From assembly GCF_000374485.1 (NCBI RefSeq), contig NZ_KB894491.1:186546-250545 (forward strand): 64,000 bases of DNA, read 5' to 3'. How positions within the stretch are numbered: the first letter of the stretch is position 1; each line of letters starts with the position of its first letter. The notes beneath the pieces were generated by a model. The model was not told the origin of the DNA. It worked only from the letters and a program-made list of their open reading frames with translations, and ran no database searches. Shown here piece after piece: positions 53,416 through 62,906 of the stretch. Made by a program: the position numbers and the translations under genes. This DNA comes from Algicola sagamiensis DSM 14643. Lineage in GTDB: Bacteria; Pseudomonadota; Gammaproteobacteria; Enterobacterales; Alteromonadaceae.

Positions 53416-54375
53416 ATGACGGTCGTAAAACAATTTCATCAATTAAACGAATATTTAAATACCCAAGTCATCGGTCAACCTGATCTCACCAAAAATATTA
53501 TGGTCGCGCTACTGGCGAACGGCCACCTTCTTGTCGAAGGACCACCGGGACTTGCGAAAACGCGTGCCATTAATGCATTGTCCAAAGGGATTGAAGCCAG
53601 CTTCCATCGTATTCAGTTTACACCTGACCTTCTCCCGGCTGACTTAACCGGCACAGATATCTACCGCCCTGAGAATGGGCAGTTTGAATTTCAACCCGGT
53701 CCGATTTTTCATAATCTTATCTTGGCGGACGAAATTAACCGTGCACCAGCCAAAGTCCAGTCAGCGTTATTGGAAGCGATGGCTGAGCAACAAATTACTG
53801 TCGGCAAGAAAACTTATCCACTTCAAAAACTATTTTTAGTGATGGCAACGCAAAACCCGATTGAGCAGGAAGGGACTTACCCACTTCCGGAAGCACAATT
53901 GGATCGTTTCTTGATGCATTTGAGCATCGGCTATCCAGCTGCGGATGTCGAAAAACATATTTTAAGGCTGACCAGAGGAGAAGCCCTGCAAAAACAAGTC
54001 GAGATTGAAAAACGACTCACCCAAGACGACATATTCACTGCACGTGAGGAAGTCTTAACAATTCATATGGATGAAGCAGTTGAACAATACATCGTCGACT
54101 TAGTGGTTGCCACTCGACAGCCTGAAAAGTATGACGATCAACTCAAAAACTGGATTGAGTTTGGTGCCAGTCCGCGAGCCACAATCGCGCTTGATCGCTG
54201 CGCCCGCGCCCATGCATGGCTGCATGAGCGTGACTTTGTCACTCCAGAAGATGTGCAAGCCGTATTCTTCAATGTCCTGCGTCATCGTCTCATTTTGAGT
54301 TATGAAGCAGAGGCAGATGGTGTTGATGCAAACCAAGTCCTCACTCGGATTTTAGAATGCGTCGCTGTCGTGTAA
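53416..54375 (+). CDS. MoxR-family AAA+ ATPase
   Basis: 319 residues. Walker A GPPGLAKTR near 42, Walker B LADEINRAPAKVQSALLEAM, sensor ATQNPIEQEGTYPLPEAQLDRF. MoxR ATPases act as chaperones for VWA-domain partners, here the Bat proteins downstream. First gene of a six-gene plus-strand operon. Confidence 0.93.
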   Translation: MTVVKQFHQLNEYLNTQVIGQPDLTKNIMVALLANGHLLVEGPPGLAKTRAINALSKGIEASFHRIQFTPDLLPADLTGTDIYRPENGQFEFQPGPIFHNLILADEINRAPAKVQSALLEAMAEQQITVGKKTYPLQKLFLVMATQNPIEQEGTYPLPEAQLDRFLMHLSIGYPAADVEKHILRLTRGEALQKQVEIEKRLTQDDIFTAREEVLTIHMDEAVEQYIVDLVVATRQPEKYDDQLKNWIEFGASPRATIALDRCARAHAWLHERDFVTPEDVQAVFFNVLRHRLILSYEAEADGVDANQVLTRILECVAVV

Positions 54376-54425
54376 GTACGGCTGAAGTCGAATATAGCTG
54401 TTATTGACAATCATGGAGAATTTCG

Positions 54426-55391
54426 ATGGTCTGGGGTAATCATCAAGACAGACGTAAAATCACGAATTGGCAAGATGCGACTGGAGCGAACGGTGTCCAA
54501 CTGACGCAGAAAGAGCTTCTATATTATCGCTCGAAGACCTTTCTCTTAGATTTGTCGCCGTCGATCCGCTCCAAGTCCACACTCTTTGGAAACTATATTG
54601 GGTTCACCAAAGGGCGTGGGATGGAATTTGATGAAGTTCGTCATTACCAACCCGGTGATGATGTTCGAGCGATTGACTGGCGCGTCACTGCAAGAACCGG
54701 AAAAACCCATACGAAGCTATTCCGAGAAGAAAAAGAACGCCCATTGGTCCTGCTTTGCGATCTATCTCCATCGATGTATTTTGGCTCACAGCTGGCACTC
54801 AAGTCAGTGCAAATGGCACACCTAGCTGCCCTTATTGCATGGAAAGCTAAAGATCGCGGGGATAAAATTGGTGCACTGCTTTTTAATCAACATACGCACC
54901 ATGAGTTAAAGCCACAATCCCGGCAACGGGGTGTACTCAGTTTGATCCATCACCTGGAAATAATGCACGCCAATGCCATTCCAAATGGTGAGGTCACTGT
55001 CTCGCAAGTCAGGCTTGAGGATGCGCTTCACAGAATGCGCCGAATTGCTAAACCGGGTAGTGATATCTTCCTACTTTCTGATTTTCGTGATTTATCCGAA
55101 AATGCGATAAAGCACATCAGTTGGATCAGCAGGCATTGTCAGCTCACCGCTTATATCATCACGGATCCGATGGAACACCAACTCCCTGCTTCAAATTCGG
55201 CAACCCAACTCAACGCAACGGATGGGCAACAGACCGTTCGCATTGATTTACACAGTAAAAAACAACATCAAGAATATGCATCTCGTGCTGCCTTGCACTG
55301 GCAACAAGTACTCCATCGCTTAAAGAAATATCAGGTCCGTTGTATTCCGATTTCGGCCGCAGAACCGTTAGATAAACAATTAAACCCATGA
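54426..55391 (+). CDS. DUF58 domain protein of the Bat operon
   Basis: 321 residues with GGAG 7 nt before the ATG. DUF58 signature GRGMEFDEVRHYQPGDDVRAIDWRVTARTGKTHTKLFREEKERP, followed by a VWA-like fold with a DLSPSMYFG motif. It is coupled to the next gene by a 4-bp overlap. Usual partner of MoxR and BatA/B. Confidence 0.9.
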   Translation: MVWGNHQDRRKITNWQDATGANGVQLTQKELLYYRSKTFLLDLSPSIRSKSTLFGNYIGFTKGRGMEFDEVRHYQPGDDVRAIDWRVTARTGKTHTKLFREEKERPLVLLCDLSPSMYFGSQLALKSVQMAHLAALIAWKAKDRGDKIGALLFNQHTHHELKPQSRQRGVLSLIHHLEIMHANAIPNGEVTVSQVRLEDALHRMRRIAKPGSDIFLLSDFRDLSENAIKHISWISRHCQLTAYIITDPMEHQLPASNSATQLNATDGQQTVRIDLHSKKQHQEYASRAALHWQQVLHRLKKYQVRCIPISAAEPLDKQLNP

Positions 55392-55885
55392 ACGCGCTGA
55401 TACCTATTTTGATTTCATCCACACCCGATGCTTTGCCACTCGAAGATATTATCGAGCCTGAGCAAATCAGTCAGTTGCCGATCGCTGTTGGTTGGTGGTT
55501 ACTCTTATGTCTTGTTGTAACCGTTATGACAGCCCTCACGATGTTTGTGTTTCATTCACGACGAAAAAATCAAGCAAAGCGTGCTTTTCAAAAAGAGCTG
55601 TCTTTGATCCAAACCAATGATCCACAAGCCTCTGTTCAAATTGCACAATTGCTCAAGCAACTCGCTCTGTCCTACTTCCCTAGGCAAAAGGTTGCTGGAT
55701 TACATGGCTCAACCTGGGTTGCCTTTCTAAACCAAAGTATGAAACAGCCGCAGTTTCAGGAAAGTTGGTTCTCGCAACTTTACAACCCAAAATCGACATT
55801 GACGCCTGAACAGGTGGATACGATGAAGCAAGCTGCAATGACGTATTGCAAGCAGCTCAAAGTCATAGGAGGTTCTCATGCTTGA
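55388..55885 (+). CDS. DUF4381 membrane protein of the Bat operon
   Basis: 165 residues. N-terminal Pro/Glu segment, one membrane helix (WWLLLCLVVTVMTALTMFVF), then a cytosolic helical domain with LLKQLALSYFPRQKVAGLHG and WVAFLN motifs. Overlaps both neighbours (4 bp and 8 bp). Structural partner of the MoxR/Bat system; the exact role is unknown. Confidence 0.85.
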   Translation: MNALIPILISSTPDALPLEDIIEPEQISQLPIAVGWWLLLCLVVTVMTALTMFVFHSRRKNQAKRAFQKELSLIQTNDPQASVQIAQLLKQLALSYFPRQKVAGLHGSTWVAFLNQSMKQPQFQESWFSQLYNPKSTLTPEQVDTMKQAAMTYCKQLKVIGGSHA

Positions 55886-56837
55886 ATGGAGCTGGCCATG
55901 GAGCTTTGTGTTATTACCAATTCCTCTGCTCATGTATCTCGTGCCACCAAAGCTGCAAGAAGTAGGTGCCGCACTCCCCTTGCCAACAGCCAACTTGCTC
56001 ACCGATTCTGTTGCTGAGCAAAGTGCATCGAAGTGGCCACAAATGATGCTTTGGGTGATTTGGATATTGCTTGTTTGCAGCCTCGCTAGGCCGCAATGGG
56101 TGGGTGAACCAATCACCATTCCACAAGAAGGTCGAGATATTATGCTTGCTGTTGACCTGTCTGAAAGTATGCTGGAGCAAGATATGGTCCTTAACCGTCA
56201 GCGAGTGGACCGTCTCACAGCTGTGAAAAGTGTCGTTGGAGACTTCATTGGCAAACGTTCAGGTGATCGCCTTGGATTGATCCTCTTTGCAGATACAGCT
56301 TATCTTCAAGCCCCCATGACCTATGACCAACAAACCGTGAAGACACTACTGGATGAATCCGTGATTGGCTTAGTCGGCCGAAAAACTGCGATTGGCGATG
56401 CGGTTGCTTTGGCCGCAAAACGCATGAAATCCGAAGAAGTGAAAGAAAAAGTTCTGATCCTGCTTACCGATGGGGAAAACACATCAGGTAACTTAGCCCC
56501 ACTTAAAGCACTACAGCTTGCAAAAGCAGAAGGGATGACCATTTATACCATTGGTGTCGGTCAGGATCGCCGTGGCTTTGGCGGATTACTTTATGGCCGT
56601 TCCAGCATTGATAAAACCATGCTCAAAAAACTGGCCGAAGAAACTGGCGGGCAGTTTTTCCATGCAGGAAGCACAAAATTTCTTCAGGAGATCTATAACC
56701 ACATCAATAAAATAGAGCCTGTCGCAGATGAGAGTTTCACACTTCGTCCAACGACTGACTTATTTTACCGCCCTCTTGCGGTCGCATTGTTATTCAGTGC
56801 CTGCTGTGGGCTTTTTTCACTCATGAGGAGCCGTTAA
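55878..56837 (+). CDS. batA: VWA-domain protein BatA
   Basis: 319 residues with GGAGG upstream. Membrane helices at both ends (LLMYLVPP, and ALLFSACCGLFSLM) enclose a VWA domain with MIDAS motif DLSESMLEQD and LLTDGENTSGN. Bat (Bacteroides aerotolerance) proteins are linked to stress and envelope fitness. It follows DUF4381 with an 8-bp overlap. Confidence 0.9.
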   Translation: MLEWSWPWSFVLLPIPLLMYLVPPKLQEVGAALPLPTANLLTDSVAEQSASKWPQMMLWVIWILLVCSLARPQWVGEPITIPQEGRDIMLAVDLSESMLEQDMVLNRQRVDRLTAVKSVVGDFIGKRSGDRLGLILFADTAYLQAPMTYDQQTVKTLLDESVIGLVGRKTAIGDAVALAAKRMKSEEVKEKVLILLTDGENTSGNLAPLKALQLAKAEGMTIYTIGVGQDRRGFGGLLYGRSSIDKTMLKKLAEETGGQFFHAGSTKFLQEIYNHINKIEPVADESFTLRPTTDLFYRPLAVALLFSACCGLFSLMRSR

Positions 56838-56838
56838 G

Positions 56839-58755
56839 ATGCAGGATTTTCATTTCTTACGGCCTGCATGGTTGCTTGCCATGATCCCTTTGCTAGTATT
56901 GGCTTATTTCTTGATTCAATATCGCCATCAGGTACGCGGTTGGCAATCATTTCTTCCTGCACATTTGGAACAATTTTTAATTCATTCGACACCAGGCTCG
57001 ACGCAAACACGTGCTTTCTGGTGGTATAGTATAGCGATTGCATGGGTCACTGCCTGTATTTCTCTCGCTGGACCCACTTGGGAGAAGCAGGAATCGCCTG
57101 TTTTTGCACAAAAGCAGGCGCAAGTTCTGTTGATGGATATGTCCAATTCCATGTATGCAACAGACATCAAACCATCCCGGTTAATCAAAGCAAAATACAA
57201 AGCCATTGATATTGCCAAGCAACTCACTGAAGGTGAAACAGGACTCGTGGCTTATGCTGGTGATGCATTTGTCATCTCCCCACTGACGAATGATTCAAAA
57301 AATATTGTTGCCCTACTCCCCAGCCTGTCACCGGATATCATGCCAGACAAAGGCTCCAATCTAGCTGCCGGGATTGAAAAATCAATCGAGATCCTCAAGC
57401 AAGCCAAACATAGCAAAGGAAATATCATTCTGATCACAGACGGCATTGATGCCGATGAAATTCAAGCGGTCAACCAGCAGTTTGCAGGTACTCAATTTAC
57501 TTTGTCGATTCTTGGTGTGGGTACAGCCAAAGGCGCACCGATTCAACTCCCCAATGGGAAAGGGTTTCTCAAAGACCGATATGGGTCGATTGTACTCCCG
57601 AAAATGTCTGCATCATTGCTTCAGCAGCTTGCCTATGATCAAGATGGAAGCTACCAAACGGTGACCCATGATCAACGAGATATCGAGTCACTCCTGCGCG
57701 GATTACCAAAAGTGTCTTCAAACAAAGAAGAACAGTCGACGAATATGACAGGAGAGCAATGGCATGACATGGGCGTTTATTTGGTCATTTTGATTTTGCC
57801 AGTCGTGCTTTATGGCTTTCGTCGCGGTGTTTTGGCCTGTCTCATGGTTTGTTTATTGATGCCACAACAAGCGCCTGCTTCAACATGGGATAATTTATGG
57901 AAAACCAAAAATCAACAAGCTGCACAAGCCTACGAGCAAGAAGACTATTCAAAAGCCGCAAATGCATTTCAAGATGAAAAGTGGAAAGCCAGCGCATTAT
58001 ACAAAAACAAACAGTATGAAGAAGCACTTGAACTGTTTCAAAAAGATAATAGTGCGCAAGGTCATTACAACCAAGGGAATGCGCTCGCCCAATTAGGAAA
58101 ACTTGACGAAGCACTCAAAGCCTACGATGAAGCACTCAAGAAAAACCCGGATCTTGAAGCTGCGAAGAAAAACCGAAAGCTTGTTGCTGCAATGAAGGAA
58201 CAACAGAAACAACAGCAACAAAATCAAGACCAGAATAATCAGGACAGTCAAAGTAACGCCGAGCAAGACAATCAGCAGGGAGAAAACAATCAACAAAACC
58301 AGGATCAATCCCAGCCTGATCAGCAAAATGGTGAACAACAGGATCAGCAGCAGTCTCAATCTGAACAACAGAGCGACGATCAAGACGGTGCAAAAGAAGA
58401 ACAGTCGGAATCACAACAAAAAACATCTGATGAAGACTCTCAGCTTGCTGAAGATATCGCAAAGCAATCTCAAGCCATGCAAGATGAAAATAAAGACCCT
58501 TCAGAAGAGGAGCAACAATCTCGTTTAACCAAGGCCGATGAGCAATCTGAGCAGAAAAATGAAGACGAACGGACAGCAGCGGCTTATCAAGAAACCGATC
58601 AACCACTCACGCCAGAAGAACAGGAAAAACAGCAACAAATTAAGCAACTGCTCCGCCAAGTGGAGGATGACCCTTCCATTCTTTTACGAAATAAAATGCT
58701 TTTAGAAAAAAAACGCAGACAAAACCGTCAACATGAGGTTGAAGAAACATGGTAA
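56839..58755 (+). CDS. batB: BatB: VWA domain with TPR and Gln/Asp-rich tail
   Basis: 638 residues. Membrane helices at the N-terminus, VWA domain with MIDAS DMSNSMYATD, a further helix pair (340-390), TPR-like repeats (…KASALYKNKQYEEALELFQK, GHYNQGNALAQLGKLDEALKAYDEALKKNPDLEAAK), then a long tail of Gln, Asn, Asp, Glu and Ser (about residues 455-600). This is a BatB-BatC fusion type. The low-complexity tail is likely disordered. Coupled to batD by a 7-bp overlap. Confidence 0.9.
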   Translation: MQDFHFLRPAWLLAMIPLLVLAYFLIQYRHQVRGWQSFLPAHLEQFLIHSTPGSTQTRAFWWYSIAIAWVTACISLAGPTWEKQESPVFAQKQAQVLLMDMSNSMYATDIKPSRLIKAKYKAIDIAKQLTEGETGLVAYAGDAFVISPLTNDSKNIVALLPSLSPDIMPDKGSNLAAGIEKSIEILKQAKHSKGNIILITDGIDADEIQAVNQQFAGTQFTLSILGVGTAKGAPIQLPNGKGFLKDRYGSIVLPKMSASLLQQLAYDQDGSYQTVTHDQRDIESLLRGLPKVSSNKEEQSTNMTGEQWHDMGVYLVILILPVVLYGFRRGVLACLMVCLLMPQQAPASTWDNLWKTKNQQAAQAYEQEDYSKAANAFQDEKWKASALYKNKQYEEALELFQKDNSAQGHYNQGNALAQLGKLDEALKAYDEALKKNPDLEAAKKNRKLVAAMKEQQKQQQQNQDQNNQDSQSNAEQDNQQGENNQQNQDQSQPDQQNGEQQDQQQSQSEQQSDDQDGAKEEQSESQQKTSDEDSQLAEDIAKQSQAMQDENKDPSEEEQQSRLTKADEQSEQKNEDERTAAAYQETDQPLTPEEQEKQQQIKQLLRQVEDDPSILLRNKMLLEKKRRQNRQHEVEETW

Positions 58756-60425
58756 GACTCATTTTTAGTATTTTGGTGCTCCTCGTTTCCTTCAGCACCT
58801 TCGCGGAAAAACTCACAGCAACTGTGAGCAATAATCAATTGGCAATCGGTGTACCATTTGATTTATACCTCACTTTTGAGGGAAAAATATCGAATAACAG
58901 CTTTGATTCGTCCCCTTTATTAAAAGACTTTATGGTTGGGGGAACCAGCGTTTCAAGCCAACAGCGGATCATCAACGGAGATGCCAGTTTTCAAACACGC
59001 TGGACCATCCGTTTGACGCCTAAAAAAGCAGGGACTGTCACGATCCCATCTTTTAACCTGCATGGTGTCACTTCCAAACCGATCACATTACAGGTGAGTA
59101 AAACACCCCAGACTCAGGGCGCAAAAGACGATAGTTTTATCTTAAATGCAGCGATCCAAGATGAGTCGCTATACCCGCAGCAAACGACAATGCTTACCGT
59201 GACATTAAAGCTCGGTGCGCCATTTGAGAACGCAAAGTTAACGCCACCAACGTTGGAAGGTGCGATTATTGAAGCTGCGGGGGAAGATAAAGAAACTCAG
59301 CAGATCATCGGCGGCCGTCAATACCGCATTATTGAAAGGCAGTATCGTGTGACACCGCAACGCAGTGGTCAATTCGAATTATCCCCTGTGATTTTCCAAG
59401 CAGAAAAGTTAGAGAATGCACAAGGATTCTTCCGTTCATTCGGTCAACGTCAACCTGTTGTTCTCGCTTCAAAAACACATCAAATTGAAGTCAAACCGAT
59501 CCCGAAGCATTATCAGGGCGCTTGGCTACCCAGTGAGATTGTTGACTTAAAAGAAGAATGGCAGCCCGCAAAAGGTTTTAAACAAGGCGAACCCATCACT
59601 CGGACGCTGACCTTAACCGCCCTTGGTGTCCGCGGAGAAGCTTTACCAGATATCACTATCAACTATCCAAATTCGCTCCAGACATATCCTGACAAGCCTG
59701 AGCGAAAATCAATGATGCACCAAGGAAGAGTTGTCTCTCAACTCGTCCTCTCCACAGCCATCATTCCAGGTCAAGGTGGTGAGATCACAATCCCCGAAGT
59801 CAAAATCCCTTGGTTTAATACCAAGCGTAACAAAGTTGAATACGCAACACTTCCTGAGCGAACCATTTCTGTTGAAGCCGTTGCAAACGCAAGTCCGGCA
59901 CAACCCATTGTTCAGACTCCAGCGCCTGCCCAAACGCAACCGCAAACACCTGTTGAGCCAGTCACGATAATTAAAACAGAAACGACATTATTTTCCTGGC
60001 TAACCTATACATTCGCAGGTTTATGGCTGATCACTGGCCTTGGTTGGGCTGTTCACATAATTTATTTAAGAAAAAATGCAACTTTTTCACTAGAAAAGGT
60101 GACTTACTCTAGTCAATCAGATGCACATTGGAAAAAAGTTGAAAAAACGATTCAACAAGAAGACTGGAAAAACTTAAGTAAAGCCTTACTCGCATGGGCG
60201 TGGCAGCGTTGGCCTGAACAGCAAATTTCTACGCTGACAAATATTCCTGGCTGGCGACAGCACCCAGAGTTGGATGTGCTACTGAAAACAGTCAATGAAG
60301 CAATTTTCTCCAACAAGCGTGTTGAGATTGATAAAAAAACAATACAGAAACAAATTTTGGCCTTAAAAACACAAGCAAAGGCTGAACATGAGATTCAGGG
60401 TGTTCTTGCACCATTAAACCCCTGA
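58749..60425 (+). CDS. batD: BatD (oxygen-tolerance) protein
   Basis: 558 residues. Signal peptide ending STFA, several Ig-like domains with the BatD motif SSQQRIINGDASFQTRWTIRLTPKKAGTVTIPSFNL, a Pro/Gln/Thr-rich linker, one membrane helix (LTYTFAGLWLITGLGWAVHIIYL) and a cytosolic helical end. Last gene of the Bat operon. Confidence 0.9.
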   Translation: MVRLIFSILVLLVSFSTFAEKLTATVSNNQLAIGVPFDLYLTFEGKISNNSFDSSPLLKDFMVGGTSVSSQQRIINGDASFQTRWTIRLTPKKAGTVTIPSFNLHGVTSKPITLQVSKTPQTQGAKDDSFILNAAIQDESLYPQQTTMLTVTLKLGAPFENAKLTPPTLEGAIIEAAGEDKETQQIIGGRQYRIIERQYRVTPQRSGQFELSPVIFQAEKLENAQGFFRSFGQRQPVVLASKTHQIEVKPIPKHYQGAWLPSEIVDLKEEWQPAKGFKQGEPITRTLTLTALGVRGEALPDITINYPNSLQTYPDKPERKSMMHQGRVVSQLVLSTAIIPGQGGEITIPEVKIPWFNTKRNKVEYATLPERTISVEAVANASPAQPIVQTPAPAQTQPQTPVEPVTIIKTETTLFSWLTYTFAGLWLITGLGWAVHIIYLRKNATFSLEKVTYSSQSDAHWKKVEKTIQQEDWKNLSKALLAWAWQRWPEQQISTLTNIPGWRQHPELDVLLKTVNEAIFSNKRVEIDKKTIQKQILALKTQAKAEHEIQGVLAPLNP

Positions 60426-60518
60426 AAACCCATGTAAAGGAAGCCGATTCAATGAGGGAAAAGTGATTGCTTGATTTGTTTTTAGCCTCATTAAAACCAA
60501 TACAAGTGGCAAAAATTT

Positions 60519-61076
60519 ATGGTTTTCAGAAAGAAAAAAACCACTCCCTCGGTCCTTATGGACATGGCTACGAAACAAAAAAGATACGAGGCGCTGGTGA
60601 GCGCCTATCACGCAGATGTTTATCGATACACCTACTGGCTCTGTGGAGACCAGACGGTGGCAGAAGATCTTGTGCAGGAAACATTCCTGCGTGCGTGGAA
60701 GTCGCTAGACGCTTTACAAGAAGAGCAAGCTGCGAAAGCTTGGCTCATCACCATTGCACGACGTGAAAATGCACGTCGATTTGAGCGCAAACAGTTCGAT
60801 TTGGTCGATATTGATGATGTTTCTGTTTCCGACAGTGGTGTCAGCAATGAGGAATATATGGAAAGAGCACAGATCAGACGGCAAATGGCAGCGTTACCCG
60901 AAGAATACCGCGAACCGCTCCTACTACAGGTTGTTGGCGGATTTAGTGGGGACGAAATTGCTGAGATTCTGGATCTGAACAAAAACACGGTCATGACACG
61001 ACTTTTTCGCGCTCGCAATCAACTCAAAGACGCTTTAGAAGAAACCACAGAAAAACGGGGGTTTGGCAATGGATGA
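60519..61076 (+). CDS. ECF-type RNA polymerase sigma factor
   Basis: 185 residues. Region 2 motif YRYTYWLCGDQTVAEDLVQETFLRAWKSL and region 4 LPEEYREPLLLQVVGGFSGDEIAEILDLNKNTVMTRLFRARNQLKD. The start is uncertain (ATG 60519 or an internal ATG near 60558), as no clear ribosome-binding site is seen. It overlaps the DUF3379 gene by 8 bp, as with ECF/anti-sigma pairs. Confidence 0.88.
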   Translation: MVFRKKKTTPSVLMDMATKQKRYEALVSAYHADVYRYTYWLCGDQTVAEDLVQETFLRAWKSLDALQEEQAAKAWLITIARRENARRFERKQFDLVDIDDVSVSDSGVSNEEYMERAQIRRQMAALPEEYREPLLLQVVGGFSGDEIAEILDLNKNTVMTRLFRARNQLKDALEETTEKRGFGNG

Positions 61077-61779
61077 TTTAGAATTCCGACGTCAGCTGTT
61101 TGCTGATCCTGACGCACCAGATGTCAAAGATGTAGCGAAAAACGATCCAGCAAAACAGAAAAGCTTGCAGGAAGCACAAGCGCTGAATGCGAAAATTCAT
61201 GATGCGCTGAATATTGATGTGCCAGAGAACCTGGAACAACGACTGATTTTGCGCCAAACACTCGAAAGCCACAAAGTTCAGCAACGCAAAAGCAGGCTTC
61301 ACCTAGCAATGGCTGCGTCTATTGCCTTTGCTGTTGGGCTTGGGATCAATCAATGGCAGTTTTCTCCTGTGTATGACAGCTTGTCACAGCAGGCGCTCGC
61401 ACATGTGTATCATGAGTTAGACGCCGTCAACACAACCGGTGACGATGAAAACTATGCTTTGGGTCAAGTGAATGCAAAACTGGCTTCATTTGGCGGTCAA
61501 TTTATCAAAGAGCCTGCGAAGTTTACCTATGCGAATTTCTGCCGATTTGACAGTATTCTTTCACTCCACCTGATTGTTCAGGGTGAGTATGGTAAAGTCA
61601 GTTTATTTGTGATCCCGAAAGAAGATTCACTCCCGGCTGATGGCATATTTTCGGATCAGCGATTCCAAGGCGATACACTGCAAAGTGAAAAAGCCAATGT
61701 GATTATCATTGGTGAAAAAGGCGAGCCAATCCCGAAGTGGAAATCACGGATCCAAGAAGATATTCGCTGGCAAACTTAA
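61069..61779 (+). CDS. DUF3379 membrane-associated protein, likely anti-sigma partner
   Basis: 236 residues from ATG 61069 (GGGGG 7 nt upstream); an upstream TTG at 61063 is less likely. N-terminal cytosolic acidic helical part (about 1-75) with LEQRLILRQTLESHK, one membrane helix (LHLAMAASIAFAVGLGINQW), then a periplasmic domain. Overlap with the sigma factor gene fits an anti-sigma factor. The activating signal is unknown. Confidence 0.82.
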   Translation: MDDLEFRRQLFADPDAPDVKDVAKNDPAKQKSLQEAQALNAKIHDALNIDVPENLEQRLILRQTLESHKVQQRKSRLHLAMAASIAFAVGLGINQWQFSPVYDSLSQQALAHVYHELDAVNTTGDDENYALGQVNAKLASFGGQFIKEPAKFTYANFCRFDSILSLHLIVQGEYGKVSLFVIPKEDSLPADGIFSDQRFQGDTLQSEKANVIIIGEKGEPIPKWKSRIQEDIRWQT

Positions 61780-61824
61780 AGATGGAAAGATACTGATCCG
61801 CAGTCAGTTCTACTTATACAAAGC

Positions 61825-61862
61825 AAAAAAGAACAGCCATCAAATCAGGCTGTTCTTTTTTA
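61825..61862 (+). terminator. Terminator of the sigma/DUF3379 operon
   Basis: A perfect 14-bp stem AAAAAAGAACAGCC/GGCTGTTCTTTTTT with a 9-nt loop. 61863-61978 has no gene. Confidence 0.92.
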
Positions 61863-61978
61863 TGTTATTAATTTGTAATTATTTTATGCTTGCGTTCCGA
61901 CGTTGATTCTTATTTAATACGAATTTTCGCCCCTAAATTCGGGGCAGTAGACTCAAACACAATAACGGATACAACATC

Positions 61979-62833
61979 ATGGAACTTAATCAAAAAATAA
62001 TTTTCCCTTCTGCACTCTCAATCCTATGCATCTCGATGATGACTGGTTGTGGTGGGTCGAGTGGTGGTGGTCAAAGCGACGATAAAACCCCCCCAGTTGT
62101 TGGTGGGACAAGCTGCGGAACATCACTTGAGTTCAAGAATAATATCAATCGCACCATCCAAGTTGCTTCCACCAAAAAAGCGACTGATAAAGATCATTGG
62201 GAAAGTCCACGATTCAGCTTTAGCTTGGATACAAACAATATTGGTACAGGTGGCAGCCAAATTAACTCAACTGTAGATAAATGCATCAAACTTGCAGATA
62301 CACTAGGAAAAGCAACAAACGCGACCGATGACCAAGGTACACAATTCTTCTTCGATCCGACCCTCTATTTAACTTTTGAGGATGTCGATTTTCTTACCAT
62401 TCAAGACTGGGATGCACAGGGCGGGAATACAGATATTGGGCCTGCAAAAATCAAAACTGCGGCATTTCGTATTCCGACCCTTTCCAGTGATGGGAAAACA
62501 AGCTACGAAGCAGATGATGCTAGAGAAGCACCGAATGCAACGTTGACTTGTCCTGACAATATGTTTACTTTCGAATATCAAATCTCACCAAGCGACACCA
62601 ATCATGGCGCTGATATCTGTCAGGCAAATGATGTGGATCCAACTCGATTTGATTGCCTGAGCCTCACCGTCAAACTCTCTGATACGTTTGAGTCTTGCAG
62701 CTTGAATGTCAGTTCTGTGAAAGTCCCAAATCAGAATCGTCAGTATCAATTTTCTACGTCGCTCAAAGGTACATTGAAGCAAACAGCACCCAATCTCTAT
62801 CAAATACAGTTCACCGAAGCTTCTGTGAAATAA
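61979..62833 (+). CDS. Exported lipoprotein of unknown function
   Basis: 284 residues. Signal peptide with lipobox MMTGC (Cys near 24), then a Gly/Ser-rich linker (GGSSGGGQSDDKTPP). The mature part contains six or more Cys (e.g. TSCG, ATLTCPDN, DICQAND, FDCLS, ESCSL), which suggests disulfides. Likely on the outer membrane. No family recognised. A hairpin follows. Confidence 0.65.
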   Translation: MELNQKIIFPSALSILCISMMTGCGGSSGGGQSDDKTPPVVGGTSCGTSLEFKNNINRTIQVASTKKATDKDHWESPRFSFSLDTNNIGTGGSQINSTVDKCIKLADTLGKATNATDDQGTQFFFDPTLYLTFEDVDFLTIQDWDAQGGNTDIGPAKIKTAAFRIPTLSSDGKTSYEADDAREAPNATLTCPDNMFTFEYQISPSDTNHGADICQANDVDPTRFDCLSLTVKLSDTFESCSLNVSSVKVPNQNRQYQFSTSLKGTLKQTAPNLYQIQFTEASVK

Positions 62834-62853
62834 ACAGCTTTTACTGTCATCAT

Positions 62854-62882
62854 ATGGGAGAGGTGTTCAACCACTCTCCCAT
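62854..62882. terminator. Hairpin between convergent genes
   Basis: A perfect 9-bp stem ATGGGAGAG/CTCTCCCAT with an 11-nt loop, no strong T-run. Lies between the lipoprotein gene and the convergent exported protein gene. Confidence 0.5.
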
Positions 62883-62906
62883 GCGAATCATCAGCTAAAA
62901 GGAAAC

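Noticed and set aside
58093-58383. Leu/Val-rich minus-strand ORF opposite batB
   Set aside because: It is the antisense of the Gln/Asn/Asp-rich tail and only mimics a membrane protein.
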